The notes under the pieces: model-generated | What the model was told of the DNA's origin: nothing | Seen by the model: the letters and a program-made list of their open reading frames with translations, nothing else | Databases searched by the model: none | Made by a program: the position numbers and the translations under genes | In this document: positions 23,601 through 32,912 of the stretch, in pieces | Numbering within the stretch: the stretch's first letter is position 1 | Layout of the letters: each line of letters begins with the position of its first letter | Source of the DNA: Cloacibacterium sp046296655 | Lineage (GTDB): Bacteria; Bacteroidota; Bacteroidia; Flavobacteriales; Weeksellaceae | Length of the DNA: 64,000 nucleotides | Assembly (NCBI GenBank): GCA_046296655.1 | Contig: JBKBLE010000001.1 | Span: 171,270-235,269 of the forward strand | Direction of reading: 5' to 3'

Positions 23601-24440
23601 TTATTCTCTGTAATAAATTCTATTTCGGTACATAAATAAATAATAAGAAACAGATAAAAGTACAATTCCTACTATAAGACCGTAATATTCAGGAAGATGT
23701 AAGTTTTTAGTCACGCTTTCTGAATTTCCATTCAGTAATAAATAGGCAGAAATAAAATTATTAAAAGCATGTAATAAAATGGGCATTAATAAGGATTTAG
23801 TCTTGTAATACACTACGCCTAAAACCAATCCTAATAAAAATGCATTGACTGTTTGCCAAGGATTAAGATGAAAAATTCCAAAGGCTAAAGCTGAAAAAAT
23901 AATCGCTTTTGCTGGTTTTACACCTTTATTAATCAATCCTTTTTGTATGATTCCTCTAAAGAGAATTTCTTCTAAAAAGGGCGCAAAAAGCACCGTAAGA
24001 AGATAAATTCCCGCAGTATCTGTTGCGATAGTGCTAAAAGCATCAGACATTTGATCGTACAAAGGACCAAAAAACTCTCCTTCAATAGGAATTTTTGAAA
24101 CTAAAAATTCAGAAACCAACATCATTCCCAGCATCATGGGAAAAATCATAAGATAAACATGTAAAGGTCTGGTTTGCATGTTAAAATTGAGTTTTTTTCC
24201 TTGACTTTTCATCACAAAAACATCAAAACCTATAATCGGAAAAAGCACTGTGCAGAGATAACTGACAATAAAAAATACCATGCTGCTCTGTATTTCTGAA
24301 TAGTCTTGCTTTAGAATAAAATAAGCAAAAAGCGTATACAAACCTAAGACCATGATTCCAATAAATAGTCCAGCAAATAATGCTGCCGCCGCTTTGAAAT
24401 CAAAAATATAATTCCTGTATTTTGTATTGTCTATACTCAT
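23601..24440 (-). CDS. CPBP-family intramembrane metalloprotease
   Basis: This 279-residue polytopic membrane protein (about eight helices) has the CPBP (Abi) motifs. EE at 157-158 and R162 lie in FLEEILFRGII, the second motif FGIFH ends at H191, and HAFNN lies further on. These form the presumed glutamyl/histidine active site in the membrane. Bacterial members include bacteriocin-immunity and prenyl-protein-protease-like proteins, but the substrate here is unknown. It has its own upstream gap of 195 bp toward prfC, with a short GGAAGCT repeat. Confidence 0.88.
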   Translation of the reverse strand: MSIDNTKYRNYIFDFKAAAALFAGLFIGIMVLGLYTLFAYFILKQDYSEIQSSMVFFIVSYLCTVLFPIIGFDVFVMKSQGKKLNFNMQTRPLHVYLMIFPMMLGMMLVSEFLVSKIPIEGEFFGPLYDQMSDAFSTIATDTAGIYLLTVLFAPFLEEILFRGIIQKGLINKGVKPAKAIIFSALAFGIFHLNPWQTVNAFLLGLVLGVVYYKTKSLLMPILLHAFNNFISAYLLLNGNSESVTKNLHLPEYYGLIVGIVLLSVSYYLFMYRNRIYYRE

Positions 24441-24524
24441 AAATGGTGATAAGTTGATGGGTGTTCAAAAAAAATCTAAAGAAAAATTTCTAAAAACTTA
24501 TTTTGTTCAAAGATAGAAAAATGA

Positions 24525-24551
24525 GGGAAGCTACAAGTAGGAAGCTGAAAG
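24525..24551. repeat. Iterated GGAAGCT half-site repeat
   Basis: GGGAAGCTACAAGTAGGAAGCTGAAAG contains two GGAAGCT units 14 bp apart. A similar array occurs in reverse at 60252-60282. Both are intergenic and non-coding. Confidence 0.4.
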
Positions 24552-24635
24552 TTTTTTGCGCCTTTACGTGGAAATACATCTATCATTTTCAAATCTCAAT
24601 AAAAATCACGATTTTTGCAACTTCAAAATTTAGAA

Positions 24636-26231
24636 ATGAGTTTATTACAAGAAATATCAAAACGTAAAACTTTCGGGATTATCTCTCACCCAGATGCTGG
24701 AAAAACTACTTTGACGGAGAAGTTACTTCTTTTCGGGGGAGCAATTCAGGAAGCAGGTGCTGTAAAATCGAATAAAATTAAGAAAGGAGCAACTTCCGAT
24801 TTTATGGAAATCGAAAGACAAAGAGGGATTTCGGTGGCGACTTCGGTTTTATCATTTGAATACAAAGGAAAGAAAATCAACATTCTCGATACACCCGGTC
24901 ACAAAGATTTTGCGGAAGACACTTACAGAACGCTTACTGCGGTAGATTCTGTAATTGTAGTAATAGACGTAGCAAAAGGTGTGGAAGAGCAAACTGAAAA
25001 ACTCGTAGAAGTTTGTAGAATGCGTAAAATCCCGATGTTGGTTTTCATCAATAAATTAGACCGTGAAGGAAAAGATGCATTTGATTTGCTGGATGAAGTT
25101 GAACAAAAATTAGGCTTAAAAGTAGTTCCGCTTTCACTTCCGATTGGTATGGGAAGTGATTTCCAAGGAATTTATAATATTTGGGAGAAAAACATTCAGT
25201 TGTTTCTCGAAGAAAAGAAACAAAAAGTAGGCGAAAGCATCGTTATCAATGATATCAATGACAGTTCGGTAGATGAAATCATCGGTGAAAAAGCTGCTGC
25301 TACTTTAAGAGACGAACTAGAACTTATAGAATCAGTTTATCCAGAATTTGACAGAGAACAATATCTTACTGGTGAACAGCAACCGGTGTTTTTTGGTTCA
25401 GCTTTGAATAATTTTGGGGTAAGAGAATTGCTAGATGCGTTTGTAGAAATTGCACCAATGCCTCAACCCAAAGAATCTGACCTTAGATTGGTAAAACCAG
25501 AGGAGAAGAATTTTACAGGATTTGTCTTTAAAATTCACGCCAATATGGATCCAAAACACCGTGATAGATTGGCTTTTGTGAAAATTGTTTCTGGAACTTT
25601 TAAGAGAAATGAAAACTATCTTCTAGTAAGAGAAGGTAAAAAAATGAAGTTTTCCTCGCCGAATGCTTTCTTTGCAGACAAAAAAGAAGTGGTAGACGAA
25701 AGTTTCCCTGGAGATATTGTAGGTTTACACGATACAGGAAATTTCAGAATTGGTGATACTTTAACTGCTGGTGAAAAATTACAGTTCAAAGGAATTCCGA
25801 GTTTTTCACCAGAACATTTCCGATATATCAATAATGATGATCCTTTAAAAGCTAAACAATTGGCGAAAGGTATTGACCAATTAATGGATGAAGGTGTGGC
25901 GCAATTATTTACGCTAGAAATGAACGGTAGAAAAATTATTGGAACAGTGGGCGCGCTTCAGTACGAAGTAATTCAATACAGATTGGAGCATGAATATGGC
26001 GCAAAATGTACGTATGAACCGATTGGAATTCATAAAGCGTGTTGGATAGAAGCCGACGAAAAATCTGAAGAATTCAAAGAATTTGCAAGATTAAAACAGC
26101 GTTTTATGGCAAGAGATAAACATGGTCAGTTGGTGTTTTTAGCAGATTCTGCTTTCACGATTCACATGACTCAAGAAAAATTCCCGAATGTAAAATTACA
26201 CTTCATCAGTGAATGGAATCACGCAAAATAA
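24636..26231 (+). CDS. prfC: Peptide chain release factor 3
   Basis: RF3 is the GTPase that ejects RF1 or RF2 from the ribosome after termination. The 531-residue protein has G1 SHPDAGKTT, G2 region RQRGISVATSV, G3 DTPGHKDF and G4 INKLDREG. The EF-G-like domains follow, with GFVFKIHANMDPKHRDRLAF and the C-terminal domain FMARDKHGQLVFLADS. The frame begins at TTG 24615, but ATG 24636 gives the standard MSLLQEISKRKTFGIISHP start. Its stop codon is followed after 4 bp by a repeat arm shared with the four-helix-bundle locus. Confidence 0.95.
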   Translation: MSLLQEISKRKTFGIISHPDAGKTTLTEKLLLFGGAIQEAGAVKSNKIKKGATSDFMEIERQRGISVATSVLSFEYKGKKINILDTPGHKDFAEDTYRTLTAVDSVIVVIDVAKGVEEQTEKLVEVCRMRKIPMLVFINKLDREGKDAFDLLDEVEQKLGLKVVPLSLPIGMGSDFQGIYNIWEKNIQLFLEEKKQKVGESIVINDINDSSVDEIIGEKAAATLRDELELIESVYPEFDREQYLTGEQQPVFFGSALNNFGVRELLDAFVEIAPMPQPKESDLRLVKPEEKNFTGFVFKIHANMDPKHRDRLAFVKIVSGTFKRNENYLLVREGKKMKFSSPNAFFADKKEVVDESFPGDIVGLHDTGNFRIGDTLTAGEKLQFKGIPSFSPEHFRYINNDDPLKAKQLAKGIDQLMDEGVAQLFTLEMNGRKIIGTVGALQYEVIQYRLEHEYGAKCTYEPIGIHKACWIEADEKSEEFKEFARLKQRFMARDKHGQLVFLADSAFTIHMTQEKFPNVKLHFISEWNHAK

Positions 26232-26235
26232 TTTT

Positions 26236-26260
26236 AAATTATAGATTTTAAATTATAAAT
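26236..26260. repeat. Solitary 25-bp copy of the four-helix-bundle cassette arm
   Basis: These 25 bases are identical to 10751-10775 (both begin AAATTATAGATTTTAAATTA). Each copy lies at or just after a stop codon. The sequence is A+T only apart from one G, so low complexity must be weighed. Confidence 0.5.
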
Positions 26261-26414
26261 GAATCTTCAAGGAAACTTGGAGATTTTTTTTGTAAAAATT
26301 TTGAAAATTATTTTACAATTCATTGATTTTCAAAATTTTAATGTAAATACGATTTTTTGCCTATTTTTAGGGAACATTTTTTGTATTAAGTTTGGCATCA
26401 ACAAAACTATTAAA

Positions 26415-27581
26415 ATGAAGAAAACAATTTTTTGCCTTTTTACCGCAACTCTATTATTGGTGGCTTGTAATAAAACCGATATTCAACAAACAGCTGATTC
26501 CTTTAAAAAAGCAGATAGCCTTTTTAACCAAGCAAAAGAAAGTTATCAAACCCTCGATTCTATTTCTAAAATCGTCAATGATTCTAACAGTACCGTAGGA
26601 AAAGTAATCCTTCCAGAAATTAATAAGCATAAAGAAATCATAGAAGATGCCATTAAAAAAGGAAATGTAAACTTAGATTCCCTCAACAAGGAATTTAAAA
26701 AATTAGATAACAAAAGCCAACAAGCACAAGACATTAGAAAAGCGATTGATTCAGCTAAAAATGTCATAAAAAGCGGTGAAAACGCTGCTTTAGTCATTGC
26801 TGAAACGGCCAATAAAATCTTGAAGCAAACTTCTAAAAATAATACACAAAACCAACCAGAACCAGAGGTTCAAAATCAAAATCAAGTTCAGAGTCAACCT
26901 GTTCCTCAGCGTGAACTATACCCTATTGCGAAAACCACGAGATTGCAAGTTTCGGTAGAAGATTTGGCTGCCGCAAAAGCCCTGTTAAATCAAGAATTGA
27001 GCACTTACAATGCAGATATTATCACAGAAAATTATACCGAAAACGAAGGAATTGCCAAACAATATTTGACCGTAAAAGTACCTTTGAGTAATTTTAATGA
27101 ATTGGTGAATAAAATGAGCAGTCTGGGAAATGTAGAATCTAAAAATACAGAAGTAGAAGGAAATGATTATGTAGGAAGCCAAATGTGCGATGTGGAACTC
27201 ACTTTGGTAGACAATACTCCAGAAACCAATAACACTGAGGATTTAAACATCCTGAATGACGAACAAAAAGACGAAACTTTCGGGGATAAATCTTCTAATG
27301 CATTTATGAAAGGATTTGCGGTTTTGGGTGGATTATTTTTAGCGCTTATTCCGTTTTGGCCAATATTTTTAATCGGCGGAATTGTTTGGTATTTCGTGGC
27401 AAAAAGAAATAAGAAAAAACGCGAAGAAGAATTCCAAAGACAATTGGCTTTAGAAAGAGAAAAAATAAAAGCAGCGGAAGCATTAAAACCATCAGCAGAA
27501 ACGCCTCAAAATACAGAACCAACCAATGCTGAAGAAAATAAAAACGATGACGATATTTCTAAATACATGCCGAAAGAGTAA
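26415..27581 (+). CDS. DUF4349-like lipoprotein with C-terminal membrane helix
   Basis: The 388-residue protein has a lipoprotein signal ending LLLVAC at about residue 18. A helical, lysine- and serine-rich segment precedes a DUF4349-like domain (LQVSVEDLAAAKALLNQELS, then YLTVKVPLSNFNELVNKMSS). A membrane helix (GGLFLALIPFWPIFLIGGIVW) and a charged cytoplasmic tail follow. Such proteins resemble anti-sigma-factor-like envelope proteins, but function is unknown. The frame is open from 26259; the first 52 residues include an extra hydrophobic stretch without a signal, so ATG 26415 is preferred. Confidence 0.75.
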   Translation: MKKTIFCLFTATLLLVACNKTDIQQTADSFKKADSLFNQAKESYQTLDSISKIVNDSNSTVGKVILPEINKHKEIIEDAIKKGNVNLDSLNKEFKKLDNKSQQAQDIRKAIDSAKNVIKSGENAALVIAETANKILKQTSKNNTQNQPEPEVQNQNQVQSQPVPQRELYPIAKTTRLQVSVEDLAAAKALLNQELSTYNADIITENYTENEGIAKQYLTVKVPLSNFNELVNKMSSLGNVESKNTEVEGNDYVGSQMCDVELTLVDNTPETNNTEDLNILNDEQKDETFGDKSSNAFMKGFAVLGGLFLALIPFWPIFLIGGIVWYFVAKRNKKKREEEFQRQLALEREKIKAAEALKPSAETPQNTEPTNAEENKNDDDISKYMPKE

Positions 27582-27650
27582 AATTTATTGAGTTCACAAT
27601 TTATTTACATATTTTCACATTTATGTAATCCCAATTAAACATAAAGTTTG

Positions 27651-27705
27651 TCATTCCGAAGGAATCTAAATTTTCTTTGTTGAGATGCTTCCAGCATAAC
27701 AAACT
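27651..27705. repeat. Imperfect palindromic dispersed repeat
   Basis: AGTTTGTCATTCCGAAGGA near 27651-27669 pairs imperfectly with GCTTCCAGCATAACAAACT at 27687-27705. ATTCCGAAGGAATC-type palindromes of this kind are scattered in many Bacteroidota genomes (recalled, not checked). The rest of the 242-bp gap after 27581 shows no gene. Confidence 0.45.
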
Positions 27706-27793
27706 ATGTGTGTATTTTTTTAATTTTTTGATTAGCAGATTTAAATTTTAAATTTTACATGAATTTATCTTATACCCTCTAATAATTTATAAC

Positions 27794-27825
27794 AAAATCC
27801 TTCAGAATATTCCGGAGGATTTTTT
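27794..27825. terminator. Bidirectional terminator
   Basis: AAAATCCT and AGGATTTTTT form a stem around an internal TTC...CGG extension, with A and T tracts on both sides. It separates the plus-strand lipoprotein gene from the minus-strand gene ending at 27824. Confidence 0.75.
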
Positions 27826-28060
27826 ATTTAATAAGTATCATAATATAAACCACAATAATTACGGCTAGAGGAAATAAAGAGAGATAAAACTCACCTTTGC
27901 TTTTTTTATAAGCAAAAATAGAACTGATAACGGAAGAAATAATAAATAATGGAAATATTATTTCTATTGTGAGATGTTTTCTCAGAATAAAATAAATAAA
28001 AATCGGAATTAATAAAATTCCTTTATAAAAATATTCATTATTAAAAATAGATTTATTCAT
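27824..28060 (-). CDS. Small membrane protein of unknown function
   Basis: The 78-residue protein is almost entirely hydrophobic. Three predicted membrane helices lie at about 15-30, 33-49 and 58-77, with a short KKSKGE cytoplasmic loop between the second and third. I recognise no family. It follows the DUF2891 gene by 15 bp in the same direction, so the two are probably cotranscribed. Its stop codon lies in the terminator. Confidence 0.6.
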   Translation of the reverse strand: MNKSIFNNEYFYKGILLIPIFIYFILRKHLTIEIIFPLFIISSVISSIFAYKKSKGEFYLSLFPLAVIIVVYIMILIK

Positions 28061-28075
28061 TATTTTAAAATTAAA

Positions 28076-29140
28076 TTACTTACTCAAAGCATACACCGCA
28101 AAACTTGCTAACCAATGGTCGCCACCATAATTTCCTTTAAAAACCAAAGGTAAAGCATTTTCTAAAAATTTGGCAGAAGTTTCCTCGAAATGTTTTTTGT
28201 ATCGGTGATTTTTAGGTAAAACTTGAGCAATATTTTTCATGCACCAACTTCTAGTAAAACTTAAACCAACCAAGTGAACGGTTTGATAATCATTGATATC
28301 CGAAATTACAGGAATCTGTGAAATATTCTCAATACTTCTTTTTTCGTAGAATTTATTAAACCATTTTACATATTCATCTTGCGGAAGAATTCTGGTCATC
28401 AAATCTGCAATTTCTAAGCTTGGCGAGAAGAAATCACTTCCGTCTGGTTCTAAATAAGCAGGCGTTTTTTCGTCTTTTAGATAAAAATATTTTGCTTTTT
28501 CGATAAGTTGGTTTTCAAAATCTTTTTCGCCAACTGTTCTTGCCCAATCTATGGCAAAACTTAGCGCAAATGCTGTGTTGGGATGAACTCCTGTTCTATT
28601 GGGATACGTTTGTTTCGGTAAATATTCTTTCCACAATTTTACGATTTCATCAGTGAGTGGTTTTAGATTTTGATGCCAAGTTTTCGCTTGTGGATTTTCC
28701 CAACTCGCCAATTCTGCATCTAATTGAAGCAACCAAGCCCAACCATAAGTTCTTTCAAAACCTTTTGCCACTTGATATTTATTGAAATATTCTGCTTCTG
28801 TCTTTATTTTTTCCGCTTGAAAAGAACCATCCAAAATTTTAATAATCTCTTCTTTATTTTTGAGAAAAGGTTTGTCTTTGAGCAATTTTACGAGCATCCA
28901 ATGTCCATGAACCGATGAATGCCAATCAAAACAGCCATAAAAGCTAGGATGCAATTCTTTGGGAGTCAGTTTTACATCAATGTCATTATTGATAACATGT
29001 GCAGTTTTATTGGGGTATTCTTGATTGATGCAATGTACTGGTTTTTCTGATAATTGAAACGCAATTTCATCAGTAAGCGTAGGAACTTGCGCTGAAAAAC
29101 TTAAAGAAAACAAAACGACAAAAAGGCTTAATTTTTTCAT
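28076..29140 (-). CDS. DUF2891 family secreted protein
   Basis: The 354-residue protein has a signal peptide (MKKLSLFVVLFSLSFSAQ). It matches DUF2891, with HPSFYGCFDWHSSVHGHWML (63-82), FERTYGWAWLLQLDAELA, VHPNTAFALSFAIDWAR, and a C-terminal GGDHWLASFAVYAL. The all-helical pattern with repeated aromatic and histidine motifs resembles an (alpha/alpha)n toroid of the glycosidase or lyase type, but no reaction is established. It is probably periplasmic. The gene leads a two-gene unit with 27824-28060. Confidence 0.85.
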   Translation of the reverse strand: MKKLSLFVVLFSLSFSAQVPTLTDEIAFQLSEKPVHCINQEYPNKTAHVINNDIDVKLTPKELHPSFYGCFDWHSSVHGHWMLVKLLKDKPFLKNKEEIIKILDGSFQAEKIKTEAEYFNKYQVAKGFERTYGWAWLLQLDAELASWENPQAKTWHQNLKPLTDEIVKLWKEYLPKQTYPNRTGVHPNTAFALSFAIDWARTVGEKDFENQLIEKAKYFYLKDEKTPAYLEPDGSDFFSPSLEIADLMTRILPQDEYVKWFNKFYEKRSIENISQIPVISDINDYQTVHLVGLSFTRSWCMKNIAQVLPKNHRYKKHFEETSAKFLENALPLVFKGNYGGDHWLASFAVYALSK

Positions 29141-29230
29141 TGAATAAATGTATAAAAATTTGATAAATAAAAAAACAAAAAGTCGAACAATTGCTTATCC
29201 GACTTTCATATTTTGAAAAGAATTTGCCAA

Positions 29231-30373
29231 TTATTTCTTAGCAATACTTCTAGAAATTACAATTTTCTGGATTTCTGAAGTTCCTTCGTAAATCTGAGTG
29301 ATTTTAGCATCACGCATCATTCTTTCTACGTGATATTCTTTTACATAACCGTAACCACCGTGAATTTGAACAGCTTCAACGGTAGTGTCCATCGCAACTT
29401 GAGAAGCGTATAGTTTTGCCATTGCTCCAGATTCTGAAATATCTAGACCTGCATCTTTTTCAGCAGCAGCTTTATAACAAAGCATTCTTGCCGCCATAAT
29501 ATTCACGTGCATATCTGCTAATTTGAAAGCAATTGCTTGGTGATTGATGATTTCTGTACCGAAAGCTTTTCTTTCTTTAGCATATTTTAGAGCCAATTCA
29601 TAAGCTCCAGAAGCAATGCCTAAAGCTTGAGAAGCGATACCAATTCTACCACCATTTAGAACCGCCATAGCGAAATTGAAACCGAATCCATCTTCACCAA
29701 TTCTGTTTTCCTTAGGAACTTTTACGTCGGTAAACATTAATGAATGCGTATCAGAACCTCTGATTCCTAATTTTTCTTCTTTTTTACCAATTACAAAACC
29801 TTCCCAACCTTTTTCTACGATGAAAGCATTGATTCCTTTGTGTTTTTTCTCCACATCAGTTTGTGCAATCACAATGTAATATTGAGCATTTCCACCATTG
29901 GTAATCCAGTTTTTAGTACCGTTTAATAGATAGTGGTCTCCCATATCTATTGCAGTTGTTTTTTGAGAAGTAGCATCCGAACCAGCTTCTGGTTCAGAAA
30001 GTGCAAATGCACCGATGACTTCACCTTTTGCTAAAGGAACTAAATACTTTTGTTTTTGTTCTTCAGAAGCGAATTTTTCTAGACCTGCACAAACCAAAGA
30101 ATTGTTTACTGACATCACTACAGCTGCAGAAGCGTCTACCTTTGCAATTTCTTCAATAGCTAAAACGTAAGAAATGCTGTCCATTCCTGCTCCACCGTAT
30201 TTTGGGTCTACCATCATTCCTAAGAATCCTAATTCTCCCATTTTCTTTACTTGTTCATAAGGAAATTTCTGGTGTTCGTCTCTTTCTATTACGCCAGGCA
30301 AAAGTTCAGTATGCGCGAAATCTCTCGCTGCTTGCTGAATCATCAGTTGTTCTTCTGTTAAATTAAAATCCAT
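29231..30373 (-). CDS. Short-chain-type acyl-CoA dehydrogenase
   Basis: The 380-residue flavoprotein is full length for the butyryl/isovaleryl-CoA dehydrogenase class. It has FALSEPEAGSDATSQKTTA and YLLNGTKNWITNGG at the FAD site, RIGIASQALGIASGAYELA, and QIHGGYGYVKEYHVERMMRD. The catalytic glutamate is expected at E363 in IYEGTSEIQK. It oxidises a short or branched acyl-CoA and passes electrons to electron-transfer flavoprotein. It diverges from the acyl-CoA ligase gene at 30496, and the pair may serve one catabolic route. Confidence 0.94.
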   Translation of the reverse strand: MDFNLTEEQLMIQQAARDFAHTELLPGVIERDEHQKFPYEQVKKMGELGFLGMMVDPKYGGAGMDSISYVLAIEEIAKVDASAAVVMSVNNSLVCAGLEKFASEEQKQKYLVPLAKGEVIGAFALSEPEAGSDATSQKTTAIDMGDHYLLNGTKNWITNGGNAQYYIVIAQTDVEKKHKGINAFIVEKGWEGFVIGKKEEKLGIRGSDTHSLMFTDVKVPKENRIGEDGFGFNFAMAVLNGGRIGIASQALGIASGAYELALKYAKERKAFGTEIINHQAIAFKLADMHVNIMAARMLCYKAAAEKDAGLDISESGAMAKLYASQVAMDTTVEAVQIHGGYGYVKEYHVERMMRDAKITQIYEGTSEIQKIVISRSIAKK

Positions 30374-30495
30374 TTTTTGTATTAAAATTAATTGGCGTAA
30401 ATATACATTTTTTAGAGATTTTAACGAAAATTGATATTAACTATTTGTGAATTAAGAAAAAGTATTATTTTTACAAAAATCAAAAAACGTAAAAT

Positions 30496-32268
30496 ATGTC
30501 AGTTACAAGATTGTTTGACTTTGCTCATCATGCGCTATACAAATTCCCGAAAGAGGATGCTTTGGTGACCAAATATAATGGAGTTTGGACAAAAACTTCT
30601 ACAAAAGAATATGTGAATCAAGGAAATAAAATTTCCAGAGGACTGTTAAAATTAGGGATTAAACCGGGAGATAAAATCGGTTTAATTTCTACGAATAACC
30701 GCACAGAATGGCACATTATGGATTTGGGAATTTTGCAAATTGGTGCAATAGACGTTCCTGTGTATCCTACTATTTCTATTGAAGATTATATTTACATCTT
30801 TAATAATGCGGAAATAAAATACGTTTTTGTTTCAGATAAAGATTTGTACGAAAAATTACTTCAAGTAAAACCTCAAGTAGAAAGTTTGAAAGGAATTTTT
30901 ACTTTTGACGAAATTCCTGGGGCTGCAAACTGGAAGGAAGTGCTTGATTTGGGAGAAAATGATGACAATCAACAAGAAGTAGAAGACATTGCTAAAACGA
31001 TTCAACCAGATGATTTAGCAACTTTAATTTACACTTCTGGAACTACAGGTAGACCAAAAGGTGTAATGCTTACACACAGAAACATTGTAGCAAATGTGTT
31101 GGTTTCAGACCATAGAATTCCTAGAAATTGGAAATTAGAATACACAGATACTAAAGTATTAAGCTTTTTACCTATCTGTCATATTTTTGAGAGAATGATT
31201 TCTTATCTATTTATGTACAACGGTTTTTCGATTCACTTTGCAGAAAGTATTGATAAAATTGGGGATAACGTAAAAGAAGTGAAACCTCATTACATGACGG
31301 TAGTACCAAGATTGGTAGAAAAAGTATATGATAAAATTGTAGACAAAGGAGCTGCAGCTGGTGGTTTAAAAACCAAAATTTTCTATTGGGCATTGTCATT
31401 GCTTGAAAATTATGACATGAAGAAGCCTAAATCTCTAAAACACAGAATTGCAGATAAATTGGTATTCTCTAAATGGAGAGAAGGTTTAGGAGGCAATATA
31501 ATTACTTTAGTAAGTGGTTCTGCTGCTCTATCTACCAAACTGAACAGAAGTTTCCACGGTGCTGGAATTCCTATTTTAGAAGGTTACGGGCTTACAGAAA
31601 CTTCACCAGTAATTGCGGTAAACTCTTTCGAAAGACTGAAAATAGGAACTGTAGGTCATGTTTTAGATAATTTAGATGTAAAAATCCAAGCAGATGGAGA
31701 AATCACCGTAAAAGGACCTTCTGTTTTCCAAGGATATTATAAAGACGAGGAAAAAACCAAAGAAGCATTTACAGAAGATGGTTACTTCATGACGGGAGAC
31801 ATCGGTCATATAGACGAAGAAGGTTTCTTACATATTACAGACCGTAAAAAAGAAATGTTCAAAACTTCTGGTGGTAAATATGTTGCGCCTCAGGTTATAG
31901 AAAATTTAGCGAAAGGTTCTAAATTTATCGAACAAATTATGGTAGTAGGTGACGGCGAAAAAATGCCGTGTGCTTTAGTACAACCCGACTATGCATTTGC
32001 AAAACTTTGGGCAGAGAGAAAACATCTTAAAATAGGCGAAACTCCAGAAGAAATGGCGAATTCTCCTGAACTGAAAGCAAGAATCATGAAAGATATTAAT
32101 TTGCTGAATGCTACTTTAGGAAAATGGGAGCAAATCAAGAAAATAGAGCTTACTCCTACGATCTGGACGATTGAAGATGGATTGCTTACTCCAACGATGA
32201 AACTAAAACGTAAAGCAATAAAAGAAAAATTCTTCAATCTTTACGAAAAATTATACGACAGAGCATAA
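30496..32268 (+). CDS. Long-chain fatty acid-CoA ligase (AMP-forming)
   Basis: The 590-residue adenylate-forming enzyme has the phosphate loop LIYTSGTTGRPKGVMLTHRN (175-194), PICHIFERM, the adenine motif ILEGYGLTETSPVIAVN, and MTGDIGHIDEEGFLHITDRK. It activates fatty acids to acyl-CoA for beta-oxidation or lipid synthesis. It resembles the FAA1/long-chain type with LSKWR-like insertions. No membrane helix is evident. A hairpin terminator follows immediately at 32277. A TTTG motif near 30444 may be the -33 element. Confidence 0.93.
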   Translation: MSVTRLFDFAHHALYKFPKEDALVTKYNGVWTKTSTKEYVNQGNKISRGLLKLGIKPGDKIGLISTNNRTEWHIMDLGILQIGAIDVPVYPTISIEDYIYIFNNAEIKYVFVSDKDLYEKLLQVKPQVESLKGIFTFDEIPGAANWKEVLDLGENDDNQQEVEDIAKTIQPDDLATLIYTSGTTGRPKGVMLTHRNIVANVLVSDHRIPRNWKLEYTDTKVLSFLPICHIFERMISYLFMYNGFSIHFAESIDKIGDNVKEVKPHYMTVVPRLVEKVYDKIVDKGAAAGGLKTKIFYWALSLLENYDMKKPKSLKHRIADKLVFSKWREGLGGNIITLVSGSAALSTKLNRSFHGAGIPILEGYGLTETSPVIAVNSFERLKIGTVGHVLDNLDVKIQADGEITVKGPSVFQGYYKDEEKTKEAFTEDGYFMTGDIGHIDEEGFLHITDRKKEMFKTSGGKYVAPQVIENLAKGSKFIEQIMVVGDGEKMPCALVQPDYAFAKLWAERKHLKIGETPEEMANSPELKARIMKDINLLNATLGKWEQIKKIELTPTIWTIEDGLLTPTMKLKRKAIKEKFFNLYEKLYDRA

Positions 32269-32276
32269 ATCAAAAT

Positions 32277-32306
32277 AGACCTCCCATTTTAGGAGGTCTT
32301 TTTTTT
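32277..32306. terminator. Terminator after the acyl-CoA ligase gene
   Basis: AGACCTCC and GGAGGTCT form an 8-bp stem followed by eight T residues. It overlaps the stop codon of the convergent DUF2147 gene. Confidence 0.9.
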
Positions 32307-32748
32307 AAGATACTTTTCTAAAAGATATAGATTTTCCTATCCATTCTACCTTCCAGAAACCGCGAACTTTTAAGATTCCATTTTGAAGCAACTTGGCACA
32401 AGAACTCCAATATCTACCGCTAGAAGCATCATAAATTTTTCCATTAACCCATTCTTTTTTCTGAGCATCATAGCGCAATCCATCTAAAATTTCCATGCCT
32501 AGAATTTTTCTATTTCTCAATGCAGGATTGGGATTATTCGTATCTAAAGATAGATGCATAGGCGTTTTGCTTTCGCTCAAAAGATGATTAAACCAAAGAA
32601 CTTTGGCTTTAAATTGATTATTGACTTTATAGACTTCTACTTTTACACTATTATCAGTGCTCATCCAAGTTCCCAAAAGATCATCAGGATTGGTAGCACT
32701 CAATTTTCCGAAAATAAGAAATAATAAAATAAAAAATATTTTGTTCAT
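32305..32748 (-). CDS. DUF2147 family secreted protein
   Basis: The 147-residue protein (ATG 32748) has a signal peptide (MNKIFFILLFLIFGKLSA). A lipocalin-like DUF2147 domain follows, with LLGTWMSTDNSVKVEVYKVN near its start, the G-L-RYDAQKKEWVNGKIYDA block and a C-terminal LKVRGFWKVEWIGKSISFRK. It is probably periplasmic. Function is unknown. The frame opens at 32811, but the extra 21 residues would bury the signal peptide. Confidence 0.85.
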   Translation of the reverse strand: MNKIFFILLFLIFGKLSATNPDDLLGTWMSTDNSVKVEVYKVNNQFKAKVLWFNHLLSESKTPMHLSLDTNNPNPALRNRKILGMEILDGLRYDAQKKEWVNGKIYDASSGRYWSSCAKLLQNGILKVRGFWKVEWIGKSISFRKVS

Positions 32749-32861
32749 GGCTTTACATTTTAAAAGGGTTAATAGGTTGTTTTTAATTTTTTGTAAAGAT
32801 GTAAAAGTCAAGGTTAAAAATATTTACAGAATTTTGAAGAGAATTTTCAAAATTTTTAGAC

Positions 32862-32887
32862 AAAAAAAAACTCAATTTCTTGAGGTT
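32862..32887 (-). terminator. Terminator for the 33-34 kb minus-strand gene group
   Basis: On the minus strand, CTCAA-gaaa-TTGAG is followed by nine T residues. It lies 25 bp past the stop of the holin-family gene. Confidence 0.75.
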
Positions 32888-32912
32888 TGCATCATATTTA
32901 AAATGAAATGAA

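Noticed and set aside
26259..26414. N-terminal extension of the DUF4349-like protein
   Set aside because: A normal lipoprotein signal starts at ATG 26415; the upstream part looks like repeat and leader DNA.
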